Below, piece after piece: positions 42,327 through 56,215 of a stretch of 64,000 bases of DNA. The stretch's first letter is position 1. Each line of letters starts with the position of its first letter. The stretch covers positions 1 to 64,000 of the forward strand of contig BROG01000800.1 of the NCBI GenBank assembly GCA_030159075.1. The letters run 5' to 3'. The notes beneath the pieces were generated by a model that worked only from the letters and a program-made list of their open reading frames with translations, did no database searches and was not told where the DNA came from. The position numbers were made by a program, and so were the translations under genes. This DNA is from Atrina japonica (taxonomy: Eukaryota; Mollusca; Bivalvia; Pterioida; Pinnidae).

Positions 42327-45300
42327 CTATGTTCATGCGTGGTTTCTAAAATATTCATTTATAAATCAGGTCCGAGTTTTGATACGCTTTCATATTATCA
42401 AAAATGTCACAAAATGTAATCGCAAATGATTTATTTGATATTAATATCTTACGCCTTTGTTATTTACAATAACAATTTTGTACTATAGTTTTTGTACATA
42501 AGTCTTTGCCCATCATTTAAAAATATTCAAAGGATGTAGAACGTTCGTAAATCAAATACGTTAATTGTTTGGGCTATCATTCAGCACACAAAGATTGGCG
42601 AGCAATAAAAGATATATAAAAATAAATATATATGATTAAATATTTTAATATCAGTAGAAGACAATTGATTAAGTAAACATATTTCAGCTGAATACCCTTG
42701 GTAAAAGTTATCGAAGTAAAATCAATTATATTTGTCATTTTAAATGATTTTTCTTTGATAGGCGACATTGTTCTTTTGTCCTCAGGGAAGTATAAACTTA
42801 TAAAATTAGATTTGATCATTAGGGACAAAAAGAAAAAAATATGGCTGTGAATTCAAATATGTAAGCCGGTTTGTGATTGGATTATCCAATGTGATTCATA
42901 CTGTAATATGCGCTTACACAAATCGGAAAAGAACTCGGGCAGACTAGAGGAGGATATTTTAAATAATGCTATGAAGCCTAATGATACAAATACTCTGACC
43001 CAAATCCCTTCTCGGTCGTCAAGTGTACAACTGTCAACACAACAAAACGTGTATAGTAGCTTACGATATACAGTCGAACCCACTTATACTAAACTCCGTT
43101 ACACAGAAATTCCGGTTTGTTTGTTATGATTTGCTTCCCCAGCCAAATTTCATCATGGCATTTTTAGCCTGGTTATTTTAAAAACACCTTGTTTATTTGA
43201 CAGAATAATTCATTACCATTCGATTTCAGTATACCCGAGTTCGACTGTAAATAGAACATTTATACATTGTTCCACTGTACTTACATCCGTCATATCTTCA
43301 TACGCTTTCTTAGCCACTTTCTTGGCTTCACCAGCTTCTAAATGGACGATTTTTTCATAAAACTCAGCCAGTTCATCCTCTTGAATTAAGTTATCCTCTA
43401 GAGTAAAGAGATCATAATTATGGTAAACTATCATAATATAATATTGGTTTATATCCATTACTGTACTCAAATTAAGACAAGAAAAATCAACATTCCAAAT
43501 TTTTGTTAAGAAAGGAACGGGAAGATGAACTTTGTTATAATTAATCTGACTCTTTCGGTATATAAAAACCACAAATACAAACTTAGAGCCGACCTGGCTC
43601 AGTCGGTAGCACGCTCGACTCTTGATCATGAGGTCGTGAGTTCGAGTTTCGCCGGCGGCAGGTTGGTTTCCTGTTTTTCGGATGAGATAGTAAAACTCGA
43701 GGTCCCATGTCACAGTAGGTGTCGGCACGTTAAAGAACCCTCACTGCTCAATGGCCGTAAGTGCCGAGCATAGGCCAAAATTTGAATCCCTTCACCGGCA
43801 TTTGGTGACGTCTTCATATGATCGAAATATTCTTGAGTGGACGTTAAACAACAATAAACAAACAAACAAACAAACAAAAGTATTAGTGTTCAGGATTTTT
43901 AAGAGACAATCTACAAATCTGGTGTACATTGGACAAACACAGACCTCTGAAAACCAAGAGGTGGATTTAGGTGTCATGGATGACTTTGCTTCCCTTGTTA
44001 ACTGGTCACACGCATCGCTATTCCGAAGTCCTGGAAATTGCGAATCCCAAACAGATCAGCGTTCCCTCTTAGCATGCTACACTCGTCACAAATGCTCCAT
44101 ACATTAAATATACTTTCATTATACATTTTGATTTTTAATTTTCTGATTTAGTAATTAAAAGATTTATTTTTTTAAACAGCAAGTTTGATTTTTAAGATAA
44201 AAAACTCCTTAAATGGTTAAGTAAAATTAGGACATATTGACCTGCTGTAGAATATCACCCAAGGAATATCGAGGCGGTTGAAGGTTATCAATGTTTATTG
44301 ACCAAAGAGTAAAAATGAAGAAGTACCAATTAATAATCGAAACTCAATTCCTTTAGAACACGACAAATTGGATGTGCAATGGTCTCAACATGAAGAACAA
44401 TTGCGAATCCCGAACAGGATAGGACCAGGTGTCCGGAAGGAGTCAGCGTCCTCTGCTGGCATGCCACACCCGTCGCAAATGTTCCATGGAAATCTTTCTA
44501 GTTTGATGAACGGTTCAAATTCGGTGAAAAGGTCAAGTTCGGTGAAAGCACGATTAGCAAAAGGGTGTCATTGTTTGTGGCCGTGCTCCATAATACTATA
44601 TAATATTACTGGGAGGGGGACTTCATAATATTTAACAAGATCCCCGTATCGACCATAAAACTTCTTAAACGACGATTCCAAGCGTTCAAAAACGTAACCT
44701 TGTGTAAGTAATGGAAATAAAAATCGTCGTGTTTGTCATAAAGGGAGGTGTGAAGTTGACCGTTCTCTCCAATCAACAGGAGTAAATCTAGGTAGGAAGC
44801 AGATGTGTCGCTCTCTGTCGTCTCATTGATCTCTAGCTCAACAGGATATATCTGGCCGAGCTAAATCCGAAACTCTTAATTATTTATGGACAGGACGTCG
44901 TCGATATACCTATAAGTAAACCTGAGCCGAGATGTTTGTTTCCTTTGGAGAGCAGAGACTGTATAAATTCCGCTTCATGTAAATACAAAACAAAAATATC
45001 ACCCAAAGGAGGTGTACAATTGGTACCCATTGGAATGCCGAGAATTTGTTGGAAAACGTTGCCCGCAAAAAACACGAATATGTGAGATCACGTGCTTTTG
45101 CATGACCAGATATTATGTTTTGCCACACACAATCATCGAATTCAACAAACTGCGATAATTTTAGAGATAGGAAAACGTGAAAATAACATCCAGTCGAATT
45201 AGACCCTTTTACAGTCTTATAAACTTACCATTTCTATCTATTATGAGGAACAGAGACTTCGGAAGAAGCCGTAACCAGACAGGGAAGTTATGCATTCCCA

Positions 45301-48300
45301 TACTTCCTTGAATCAGCTGATGCCAGATTTTCAACCATTGTTGTAAATTCACAACTTTTTCTGAAAACAATAATGTGTATCTTAGATATAAAATTTTATT
45401 TTTAAAGATGAAAGTTTCAAGTTTGAAAATGTTTTGAAGTGTATGTAAAAGCAAACCGAAAAAACCACACAAATACGTTAATATAAACAAGCAAACATAC
45501 TAGGCCAAAACAATGTTTTTGTTTCTTTTTTATTGTTCACATTTTTCACTCACATTGGAATGTCACCAGCTTTAAGTGCTAGGGACTGTCTGTCGCCAGT
45601 GGAGTATGTGATTTTCACATGCCAAGCCTACCGAAACGTCCCAACCAAAAGACTGTGACTTTCAGTTCTAACGCTGACCGCTTGGTGAAGGAACAGTCAC
45701 TACCATTTTCTAAGTAAAATGTATTGGATATGAGCCCGTATTGAGAATTAAACCCAGTACATCCCGCTTGATCAAAACAAAAAAAAAAGGTCAAAAGGAC
45801 ATTGTTCATCACTCAAGGTCCTGTCCTATTTGAGGGATCCCCGGTCAAGGTGTCTGAAATGTTCACATAATCGCCATATATATGTTATTAACTGCATTTG
45901 AAAACAATTAATCGTTGTGTATGAGAAAACTATCAATAAAATGAGTATCTATACCAAGGCAGGCGACAATATTGAAGAAGAAAAAGAAATCTTAACGTAC
46001 ATTTGGATTTTAGAGATTTTCACACAAGGACATCAATGCGCTAGATTTTAAGTTCATTTCAAAAATTGGCGGGGAAATGTAAAAATCAATATCCATGAAC
46101 TAAGTACTCGGTTCAGTTGGTTCTTAAGAAGTCGAATTGTCTGAAAGATACCAACGGACGACGGACGACCCACGACGACAGACAAAAGACAGTAGAGATA
46201 GGTCGCCCTGAGCCTTTGGCTCATATGACCTAAAATAACAGCAATCAAATGTACCAACAAAAAGAATCAAAACAAATCAGAAAACAATTAAAACAACAGG
46301 TAACAAGACTAATCCGCGACTGCGCAAAACAGTGAGGAGGGTAAATCAAGTGAGGTAACTAGTGGTCACACTTACTATCATCGTGTAATGCTTTCTCCAG
46401 CAGAACTTCAAAGAATGCTTCGTGTATTTCGCGTAGTTCCTTTGCTTTGTTTGAATTCTCTGACCAACCAGTGTAGTCTAAAATTTTCTGAAATTGATAA
46501 TTCAGCAATGTTTACAAACTCAGGTTTACATGTATCTGTGTAAGGTTCAACAAAGTATTTCAAAATAACATATTATATTCATTGTGATGGGTCAATTGTA
46601 TTACATTTGTTTTTCAATGATTTTCGTAAAATTGTCGCGAACCATAGGTTAACTAGTAGGGAGTTCATAATATGCCACCAAAGGGAATCAAAGTAATTAA
46701 AGTACTGAAACGAGGCGACGAATGATACAGCTTTAATTGTATGTAGCGCAATCTGGAATACACAGAAAAATAAGTGTTTTGGTCACATATTTTATTTTCT
46801 TACTAACACAACTGAAATTAAATATCAATCATTATTATCATTCATTTGGCATGTAGATGCCAGCATTGATCAACAACAATTTATCAGTGAGATATTGACC
46901 TCTAAATGACCAGTGCAGTGGTTAAAATAATTACAACATGCCTATATGTAGGTCAGTACGACAAACATTACAGCATTAGCATGGGGTGTATGAATATAAA
47001 ACGATGTTTCACCTAAGTCCATGAATACTATTTCAGCAAATATTTTCCTTGATGTAGCCTCTCCATTTAACTATCTTTATTTAGTCTGCGTCATCAACTA
47101 AATTCCATATTTATTGCAAATTTAAAAACAATGAGCTATATTTTCGGTAGCAGTTTTCGGAATTCTTTGTAATCGACAATAACAAACACATGCACACGTG
47201 TGTGGCAGTAAATCGATATTGTAGAAATACCTTCATCGTGTATGTGATGTTATTGATTTCATTTCCTATACAATTATCCATGAAACATAAGTGTCCATTT
47301 CATTTTGCATAGATCATTTAAAAGAAAACGGTACATTCTCCTGTGAACTCTATTTTTCGAATATATGAATTAAAGTAAACAAATCAAAGATCGCCGATTT
47401 TCTGCACAAATTTGAAATTTTAAAGGAGTTTATTTCGTACGAGATCTCAGTAGATTGAAGCTCTCTTTCATGATCCGATGAGAGACAGTTTGAAGTATTC
47501 TATAGATTTTCTATATACAATTGATTTATTGAAAATTGCAGCTGTCCGGCGATCAGCGAATTTTAGTTAGATACTAACTAATCGAAGTGACTAGTCACCC
47601 TGTAATCAGTGGACATGATGTGACAATTTCATATAAAAAGGTTCCATCCTCCGCGGCAATTTCAACTAAACATTAGTTTAATAGGGAAGATTCGGGTCTG
47701 GGTTTTGCACTTACGTGTACTCAATCACTTATACAGAGTTGTCGGTCCTTACATTCTCGATCAATCTCTGTCAACGTCTTGAATTTTTCAAGATTCTTAT
47801 AAAATATATATAAAAAATATATAAATGCACTCTAGATTCTGCTCTTTCCTTTTTGCAGGTGTCTTTAGTGTTGTCGATACTATTTGAGGCGAACATACTT
47901 TTTAAAATGGTTGTAAATAAAGGGACTATATTTTGTGAAAAGTATCCCCATACTGAGTTTTTGTTTTTCATATTCATTCTGATGGTTACATGATCACGTG
48001 TTTTGGATTGATTTTTAGACGGCGACAGATAGTGATTGGAGTGCAAAGACCGACAACTCTGTGTAAGAGATTGACATGTATAGTCTGCTTGCTCTCCACT
48101 GAAACTGGGGTTTTGTTAAATTTCTCAAATTTCACTTAATCATCAAATTTGAATTTTACAGCAATGTTTTTAATATCACCATACATAACTGATTTGTGAA
48201 TATGCAAATTTTTGGTTTGCTAACAAAACTTTTACCCATTTATTGCAATACAAAATTTTGTAAAAGTTTGTGTAGGTAAATGTAGAGTTGATAAAACAGC

Positions 48301-51300
48301 ACCCACAATTCTTTCTGATTCATGCATAAGTAGGTTGTATGCAAATCAGAAACTCTTGGCCATGTGACAGTAGACTGGCATGGGATTGTTTCAAAAATTC
48401 ATAATTACTTTTTATGAACTGGAAATTTTTTTTTTTGACCTTACGACCTTACAGTATGTGAATGGCCACCTTAATTTTAAGGGGCATTAGCTGTGTTTGC
48501 CAAAAATAATTATTTTAATTTTTCTTCCTTTACTACTTGTACCTGATGTACAACAACAAATAAAAGCTACATGTATACACAGACATAGAAAACCTATATT
48601 TCTATATATTTTGTATATAATGTCAGGTCCAATATGGTATTCATATACAATTTAAGAATTCTTATACCTGTGAATATATATATATATATCTATATAATTT
48701 TGTCTTGTATATCAATCTAAGTAGTAAGAGAAGGAAACAAAATTTTGGAAAAACAAAACCACAGTTAATGTAAGTATAGTCCATTTGCTTTCCATTTAAA
48801 CTGAGCTTTTCTTAAATTTCACTTAATCATCACATTTGAATTTTACAGCAATGTTTTAAATTTTATAATACATAACAGAATTGTGAATATGCAATTTTTG
48901 GGGTTTGCTAACAAAACTTTTACCCATTTACTGTAATTCAAAATTTTTAAAAAAAATCAGAATTATAAGTCTGCATCATTTTTAATATAATGCACAAAAC
49001 TATGTTACTGAAATAATTTCATCTTATTAGCAGTATTCATGGCGCACTGGATGTAAAACAACATAAAAACAAACAAAAAATGTTAACTTGAAACTCATGT
49101 TGACTTGCAATTGTGAGATGATCCCTTATTGGCCAGTCTGCATGAATTAAGTGATTGACAAGTCAGGCCTATTCATCTTATGTGAATGGACAATAGCAGG
49201 CACATTGACTATTTTTAGGTAACCATGTGGTTTGAAAACTGTTTATATTTACAGTATTATGGCTGTTCAATGTATTGGATTTACACCCACGTAATGTTTC
49301 TTGAAATTTGAAAGAAATCTTACACTATTAGTAATGGGAAACTTTCCCCCTTGGATTGCTTGATTATTAAAATTCATTTATAGTTATGTATAACCTTTAA
49401 AATAACAATGATGAGCATTTAAAATATATAGATTATTTAGTTTTTGCAAAAAATGACTGAACCGCAGTTTCAATGGAGAGTAAACGGACTATACTATGCT
49501 ATATTCAAATCTCGTTTGCAACGTAATACCTTCAAACATTTTGAACTGTGCGCTCTCAAAGGCAATGCCTAATCATATTAGTTTAATTGTATGATTAATT
49601 TATTTCGACCGGGAACCAGGCTACCGACACTAACGTACCTTGATAAACAGGTCTAAATCATTATTTGCAATCATACCATCGCCATCGGCATCTGAAATGA
49701 CATTGATATAACTTAAATATTTCATATGTAGATTTATTACAGATGTGTTGTGCTGACTTTCATTCTCTTATGTTTTGCCTCGGACTCAAATGTCGGCTTT
49801 TCTTTGGGTATGACGAATCACGTGTATGTCTCTATGGTTCTATGGACAATCGGTTGTAAACGATAGAGGGTAATGGCGCATGATTCGATACACAAATCTG
49901 TATTCAGTGGCAAATGAAGACATTTTCGAAATGATAATATTGTCCTCGACAAAATAAAACAGATATTACATTTATTACTGATCATTGACTGTCAGTAACG
50001 ACCGTAATAACTAACATTGAAGTTGTTTTCTTTTTCCTGGTCCCATATCCGACCTTTCCAAAGGACAAAACAGAACATAACACATCATAAATTCATTTAA
50101 ATTACATAGAAGTGTGGCTATGAACATGTAAAGTTATGATGTTATGATTTGGAAGAAGCCAACATTGTTTATGTTTACATATTTTGGTAACTTTGTCAGT
50201 TCATTTTAACGAATAAACAGCATAAGTACAAAGGAGAGGTCAGCGCTGTTTACGGTCGAAACATTTGTTTGTTTTAATGAAAACAAGTATACGACAGGTG
50301 AATCTTACTATGAAAGGTCAAGCGGTAAACTCTGATAATAAAGATATGACACACACCTCTTTCGTGATATTTGGGGGCCAGTTAGTTCAGAATAGTTCTT
50401 ATTTGAGCAATCGTGAATGGCCGTTGGTGATCAGTTTGAATCATAACTTATTTCGAGATCGATTAAGTTCGTCTTGAAATGCAATAAAACTGTGATTACT
50501 AGGATACGCGTGTGTGCATGCGTATGGTTGTTGAACTTAACATAATTAATGTATTAAAGAAAAGGCAAAGGGATTAGGCACATGTTCTTGCAAGTAAAGA
50601 GTGTCATCTCCCGACTTCAGAATGTCATCTCCCGATTCCGGACCTTGGTTTTACGACAATGGACCATTGCAAGCAGTTTGATACAAAATAGAACAGCTTT
50701 GTCAATACTCACCAAAGAAATCAAAATAGTAAACCAACTTTTCTTTAAGAAATGGCGATAACGTTGTCATGGCGATGACCTGTAACGGAAGTATATGATA
50801 AAAGGTCAAGTCGTATATGATATCTGGAATTATATAAGACATTCATTCGCAATATGATATAATTTTATAATACAAAACGACAAAATATAATATATATACT
50901 TGTATATATATATTAAAACAATTATACATTATTTCAAATTCAAAGCACTGCATTTTCCACATACAGTACACACTAAGTTCTGCTCACACACAAACAGAAA
51001 CACGTGCACGCACGAATGTGAATGAAAAAGGCGAAATACCTATAAATTGTAGAAATTATCTCAATGTTTTCTTTATTCAAAACCTATAACTTTCAAAACT
51101 ATTTTCGTCTAACTGTTATGTATACACACACCTAGTAATATTTACCAATTCAGGATTACATTGGGTGACTTATCACAACAGGGACACTGCCCTCCATGTT
51201 TCCTCGTAAACAATGACTTGGCAAATATGCCAAGGACTTCGACCAAATCAATTCTGGACATATTATTGATAGCAGAAAAAGAATAAGTAAGGAACAGCAA

Positions 51301-51547
51301 AATAATACGAAACACGTGTTAGCCTTGTCGCAGCTCACTGGTATAGCGTAACGTAAGATTGCAGGAATCTAGTAACCAGTTTCAATCTCATAGGCGTCGG
51401 AAGCAAATTGAAAGTGTGGGGGGGGGGGGGGGCTAAACCAACTTAAAACACACACACAAGCCAGAAACGTCTGGGGGCTTAGCCCCAATTTTCAACACCT
51501 ATGTCTATCTTTGCAAAAAAAAGTGGGGGGGGGGGGCTAAGCCCCTA

Positions 51548-51578
<31 letters not shown>

Positions 51579-54500
51579 TCCGACGCCTATGTAATTTATA
51601 TATGTCTCTTATTAACAGTACTCAGGCATTTCCTGTTTAACAGAATCAACATTTGCAAACTGAGACCATAAAGGGGCATTTGCTGTGTGTTTTTTAATTA
51701 CTTTTTATACTCCTCAGATTGATAGGCATAACAATTCTTAAATTCCTATATATTTTGTCAAAATTGCTTGAGAAACCCAGTTTGGCAATTGATTAATCCA
51801 ACCGTACTATATGTATATGAATACCACACTGGACCTAAACTTATTTTTACAAAATATATAGAAATGTCAGATTTCTTATGTCTGTGTACAGTTCCTATTT
51901 GTTATTGTACATGAAGGACAAAGTAGTATTTGTTTGTTTGTTTGTTTATTGTTGTTTAACGTCCCACTCAAGAATATTACATTCATATGGAGACGTCACT
52001 AAATGTCGGTGAAGGGCTTCAAATTTTGGCCTATGCTCGGCACTTAACGGCCATTGAATAGTGAGGGTTCTTTAACGTGCCGACACCTACTGCGACACGG
52101 GACCTCGATTTTTACTGTCTTATCCGAAGGACAGGAAACCAACCTGCTGTCGGCTGGACTCGAACTCACGATATCACGATCAAGAGTCGAGCGCGCTACC
52201 GACTAAGCCAGGTCGGCTCGACAAGTAGTAATAGTAGGAAAATCAAAATATTTTTTTCTTTTGGTAAACACAGCCAATGTCCCTTTAATTGTCCCATTTG
52301 AACTTCCACGACAATCAGTTACCACCAAGGGCATCGACGTCGTTCAGTGGTTACACTCACAGCATCGCGTTTAAAACTACAACGTGTTTATTCGGCTTCA
52401 GGCAGGACTGAAGGTATTTTTTTCTTAGGTGCCAGGTATCCAACTTTTCTTCTGACCAAAGACTGACCGCCACCGTGAGAATACCCTACCCTCCTTACTC
52501 CCGGGGAGTGGTTCGCCTGTTGGCCATGTTGGATTCCGATCTCTTTGAAAATGTAATATGCACAACTAAACCTCAAGGGGGATCTTCATGTCAAATTTCA
52601 AGTAGATCCCTTCAGTACTTTCTGAGAAATAGCGGTAACAAACTTCCTTTGGTAAATTCTAAGATGGCCCCCTGTAGGCCATGTTGGATTCCGATATCTC
52701 TGAAAATATAATATGCAGAACTAGACCTCAAGGGGAACCTACAGGTCAAATTTCAAGGAGATCCCTTCCGTCCTTTCTGAGAAATAGCGGTAACAAGAAT
52801 TGTTCAGGACGGACGGACGACGGACGGACCACGGATGCAGGTCCATATGAATAGCCCACCATCTGTTGATGGTGGGCTAAAAATATTAAGATTTTTTATC
52901 TAAGCAAAAACATTATTTTGCTAATGATCATTTTAAAAAAACAACATTGATTCAAATATTCGAAAATAATTGACACCAGCAAACTTTTCCAAAACAAAAG
53001 AAGTGTTTGGCGTCACGAATAAATCAGAAAAAAACCATAAAAAAACAGCAGCATCATAAATACAATTAACTTATTAACCTTATGACCAAGGTATTAATTG
53101 GCGGATTACGGATCCGGAATACAGGTGTACCAAAGCAGTGGTGGGTTACGGATCCGGAGTACAGGTCTAAAAAAGCAATTTGGCACATGTTTAAAATCAC
53201 AACGAGTCTAAATAAAATCATAACAGGGGTGACAAGGTACATGCCGTCTCAAAAGTATTAGAGATTCAGTAATGCACTGAGTCCGTGCAAGGCAATATGT
53301 TTTATTGGCACAACCTAATTTTGGAAAGTAGAACGTATTGTTTTGGTTTTTGACTGAACCCGGATGTACCACTCTACCTTGGTAGATCTCCAGTTATACC
53401 AAGGTAACTTGACAGGTGTTTACAAACACAGACGTCACGTATCTAAATTGAATCATAACAGGAGTGACAGGTTTGTTTTCCGCAAATATTAGAGCAACAA
53501 TAATGCAGTAATCCTTTCAACCGTACAAATCACAGTAGACTGGTTTAAACAATAGAATAGAGCATTTCATTTACATATTTAGGGGTGAAAGGGTTACGTC
53601 ACGTGTTACCAGACTGTTGTTGTATTTTGGTTTAACGTCCCACTCAAGAATCTTTTACTCATATAGCATGTGTGTAGACGTCACCAAATGCCGGTGAAGG
53701 GCTTCAAATTTTGGCATATGCTCGGCACTTACGGCCATTGAGCAGTGAGGGTGTTCTTAAACGTGCCGACACCTATAAACTGTGAGACGGGACCTCCGTT
53801 TGTCCTCTCTCTCATCCGAAGGACATGGAAAGCCAGCGGCCTCCGCTGAGGCTCGAAAACGCGATCCTCCGGTTGCGAATCGAACACTCTACCGCGCCTG
53901 TGTTTTCCTATTTTTAGGCCGTATTGTTTTTGGCATTTGACAGAACCCGGATGTATGACTTTACCTTGGTAGACCTATAGTAACTAATTCCGGGACATCT
54001 TGCTGGGGGTCTAGTAGTAGAACGTTCAACTCGCAGGCGGAAGGTCCCGGGTCATACCAAATTTTTTTAAAATTGGTAGAGACTGTTCCTTCTCCAATCG
54101 CTCGGCATTCAATGTGAAAGCCACGGAAACTTTAAAAGACCAAGATCCCGTGTCAAAAGTAGGCCCGTGGCTCGTAGAAGAGGCCACACTGTATTGGCGT
54201 CAGTTAATACGGTACAGGTAAAAAAAAATTGTGGCACTTCTCCTAAAGCTAGTGACACCTCCAGTCGAAATAGACATAAGTGAAAAATTTTAGGGAGTCG
54301 GCCTGGCTCAGTCGGTAGCGCGCTCGACTCTGGATCGTGAGGTCGTGAGTTCGAGTCCCTACCGGCGGCAGGTTGGTTTCCTGTCTTTCGGATGAGACAG
54401 TAAAAACTGGAGGTCCCATGTCACAGTAGGTGTCGGCACGTTAAAGAACCTCACTGCTCAATGGCCGTAAGTGCCGAGCATAGGCCAAAATTTGAAGCCC

Positions 54501-56172
54501 TTCACCGGCATTTGGTGACGTCTCCATATGAGTGAAATATTCTTGAGTGGGACGTTAAATAACAATAAACAAACAAACAAAATTTTTAGGTAGGATGCAT
54601 AGGCATCGGAACCGGGGGGGGGGGACTTTTTTGCAAATATAGACATAGGACATAGACGTTTCTGGCGTGTGTATGTGTTTTAAGTTGGTTTAGCCCCCCC
54701 ACTTTCAATTTGCTTCCGACGCTGATGGGATGTATAACAAGAATATTACAAAAAGTAATTAATTCTCGAATAATAATAGATCTAATCTGATTTCAGAATA
54801 ATTTGGACTGTGAACATCCTGTGTGTCTATCCTCGTATTCCACTAATGCTTATTGTCCGTTTCCAATGAACATGCCTGGAAAATGTTACAATATTGTTGT
54901 CGTCCTACTTATTTTTGTTTTTCTGGCTTTCGCATAATCCCTCAGTTTGTGTTCATTGAGTAATACAAGGTCAATCGTACTTGCCTTACTTTCACACGTT
55001 CGCGACCTAGACGGAGTTCGTAAACATTGATAAGGGGTTCCATGAGGGATAATCTGTATAGTATTGCTTCATAATAAATCGCCCGACCCCTTTGCAACGG
55101 TGATATTTCCGAGTTTGAAAGGATTAAATAAAAGTACATATATCACTAATATGAATTCAACTTTCTAACAAATTCATTCATATTTTTATATATAATATGT
55201 ATATGTTCTATCCAAGTCGGTCTTGCAAAATTTCCCCACCGTGCCAGTCTGAAAGCTGTCACTGTAAGCATGTAGATATAATATTTGTATGCCGTCCGCT
55301 TCGGGCAGGAAAAGTTTTTGGTCAGCGTTAGGCCTATTGTAAAGTCGGTTAGATTTTATTAGCGTTAAGTAAATTCAAGAGATAATGTAGGTTCACTTGA
55401 CTACAGAAAATACGAAACACCGTTCGTAGTACAGCAATAAATGATACTAGATCTACGTAGGTTATTCTGCACAAAGTTTTAAATTTTCATACTTCAAGTG
55501 TGTGATATCGCCGTTCTTTATCAATGATTTATTAGCGTCGACGAATATGGGAATGAAAGACATTATCAAGTGCATATATAAAAAGAAAGGAAGGAGACTC
55601 CACACATTTCAGACTTCAAAATGTTATGTAACGCATGCTATAAAGTATTAGTGGGCCTACCAATACTGTAAGTTGTTCATACTACTTATAGGACTATGTA
55701 AAACTCGAATCATGGTCAAATAGATCTATATTTGAAATTTGAAAAAAATATAAATAAACTGAAATGATTTTGTCTGAAATCTTAAGGACCAATCACATTT
55801 TTACAGTATAAAAAAGAAATTGAAAAGGGAGTCATTAGATCTAATATTGATAAAAATATTCATATTATTTTTTGAAATGATAAAATTATAGACGATCTAG
55901 GGAGCACTTATAGTTATCTATCTTTTCCCGACCATAAACGGAAAACAGAGCCGGCCTGGCTCAGTCGGTAGCGCACTCGACTCTTGATCGTGAGGTAAAA
56001 ATGAACATCAAGCAAAATAAAAACTACAAAACTAAATTCAAACTACTAACGAAAAGTGAATGATCTGAATTAAAGTGAAAAAACACACACCCGTTTTGCT
56101 TGATGTTAATTTTTATTACTTTATCACACACACACTAAACTTGTAACATGTAGCATTTCTTCCATTCTCGGG

Positions 56173-56215
<43 letters not shown>

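Larger units (their letters stand above)
53201..53996. repeat. Imperfect direct duplication, second copy split by two mobile elements
   Basis: The first unit is about 53201-53406. The second starts about 53448 and resumes at about 53900-53996. Both have aatcataacagg, gtgaca, aatattagag-like text, agaacccggatgta-like text and taccttggtaga. The 90-bp MITE (53509-53596) and a SINE (53618-53895) sit in the second unit. Confidence 0.72.
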
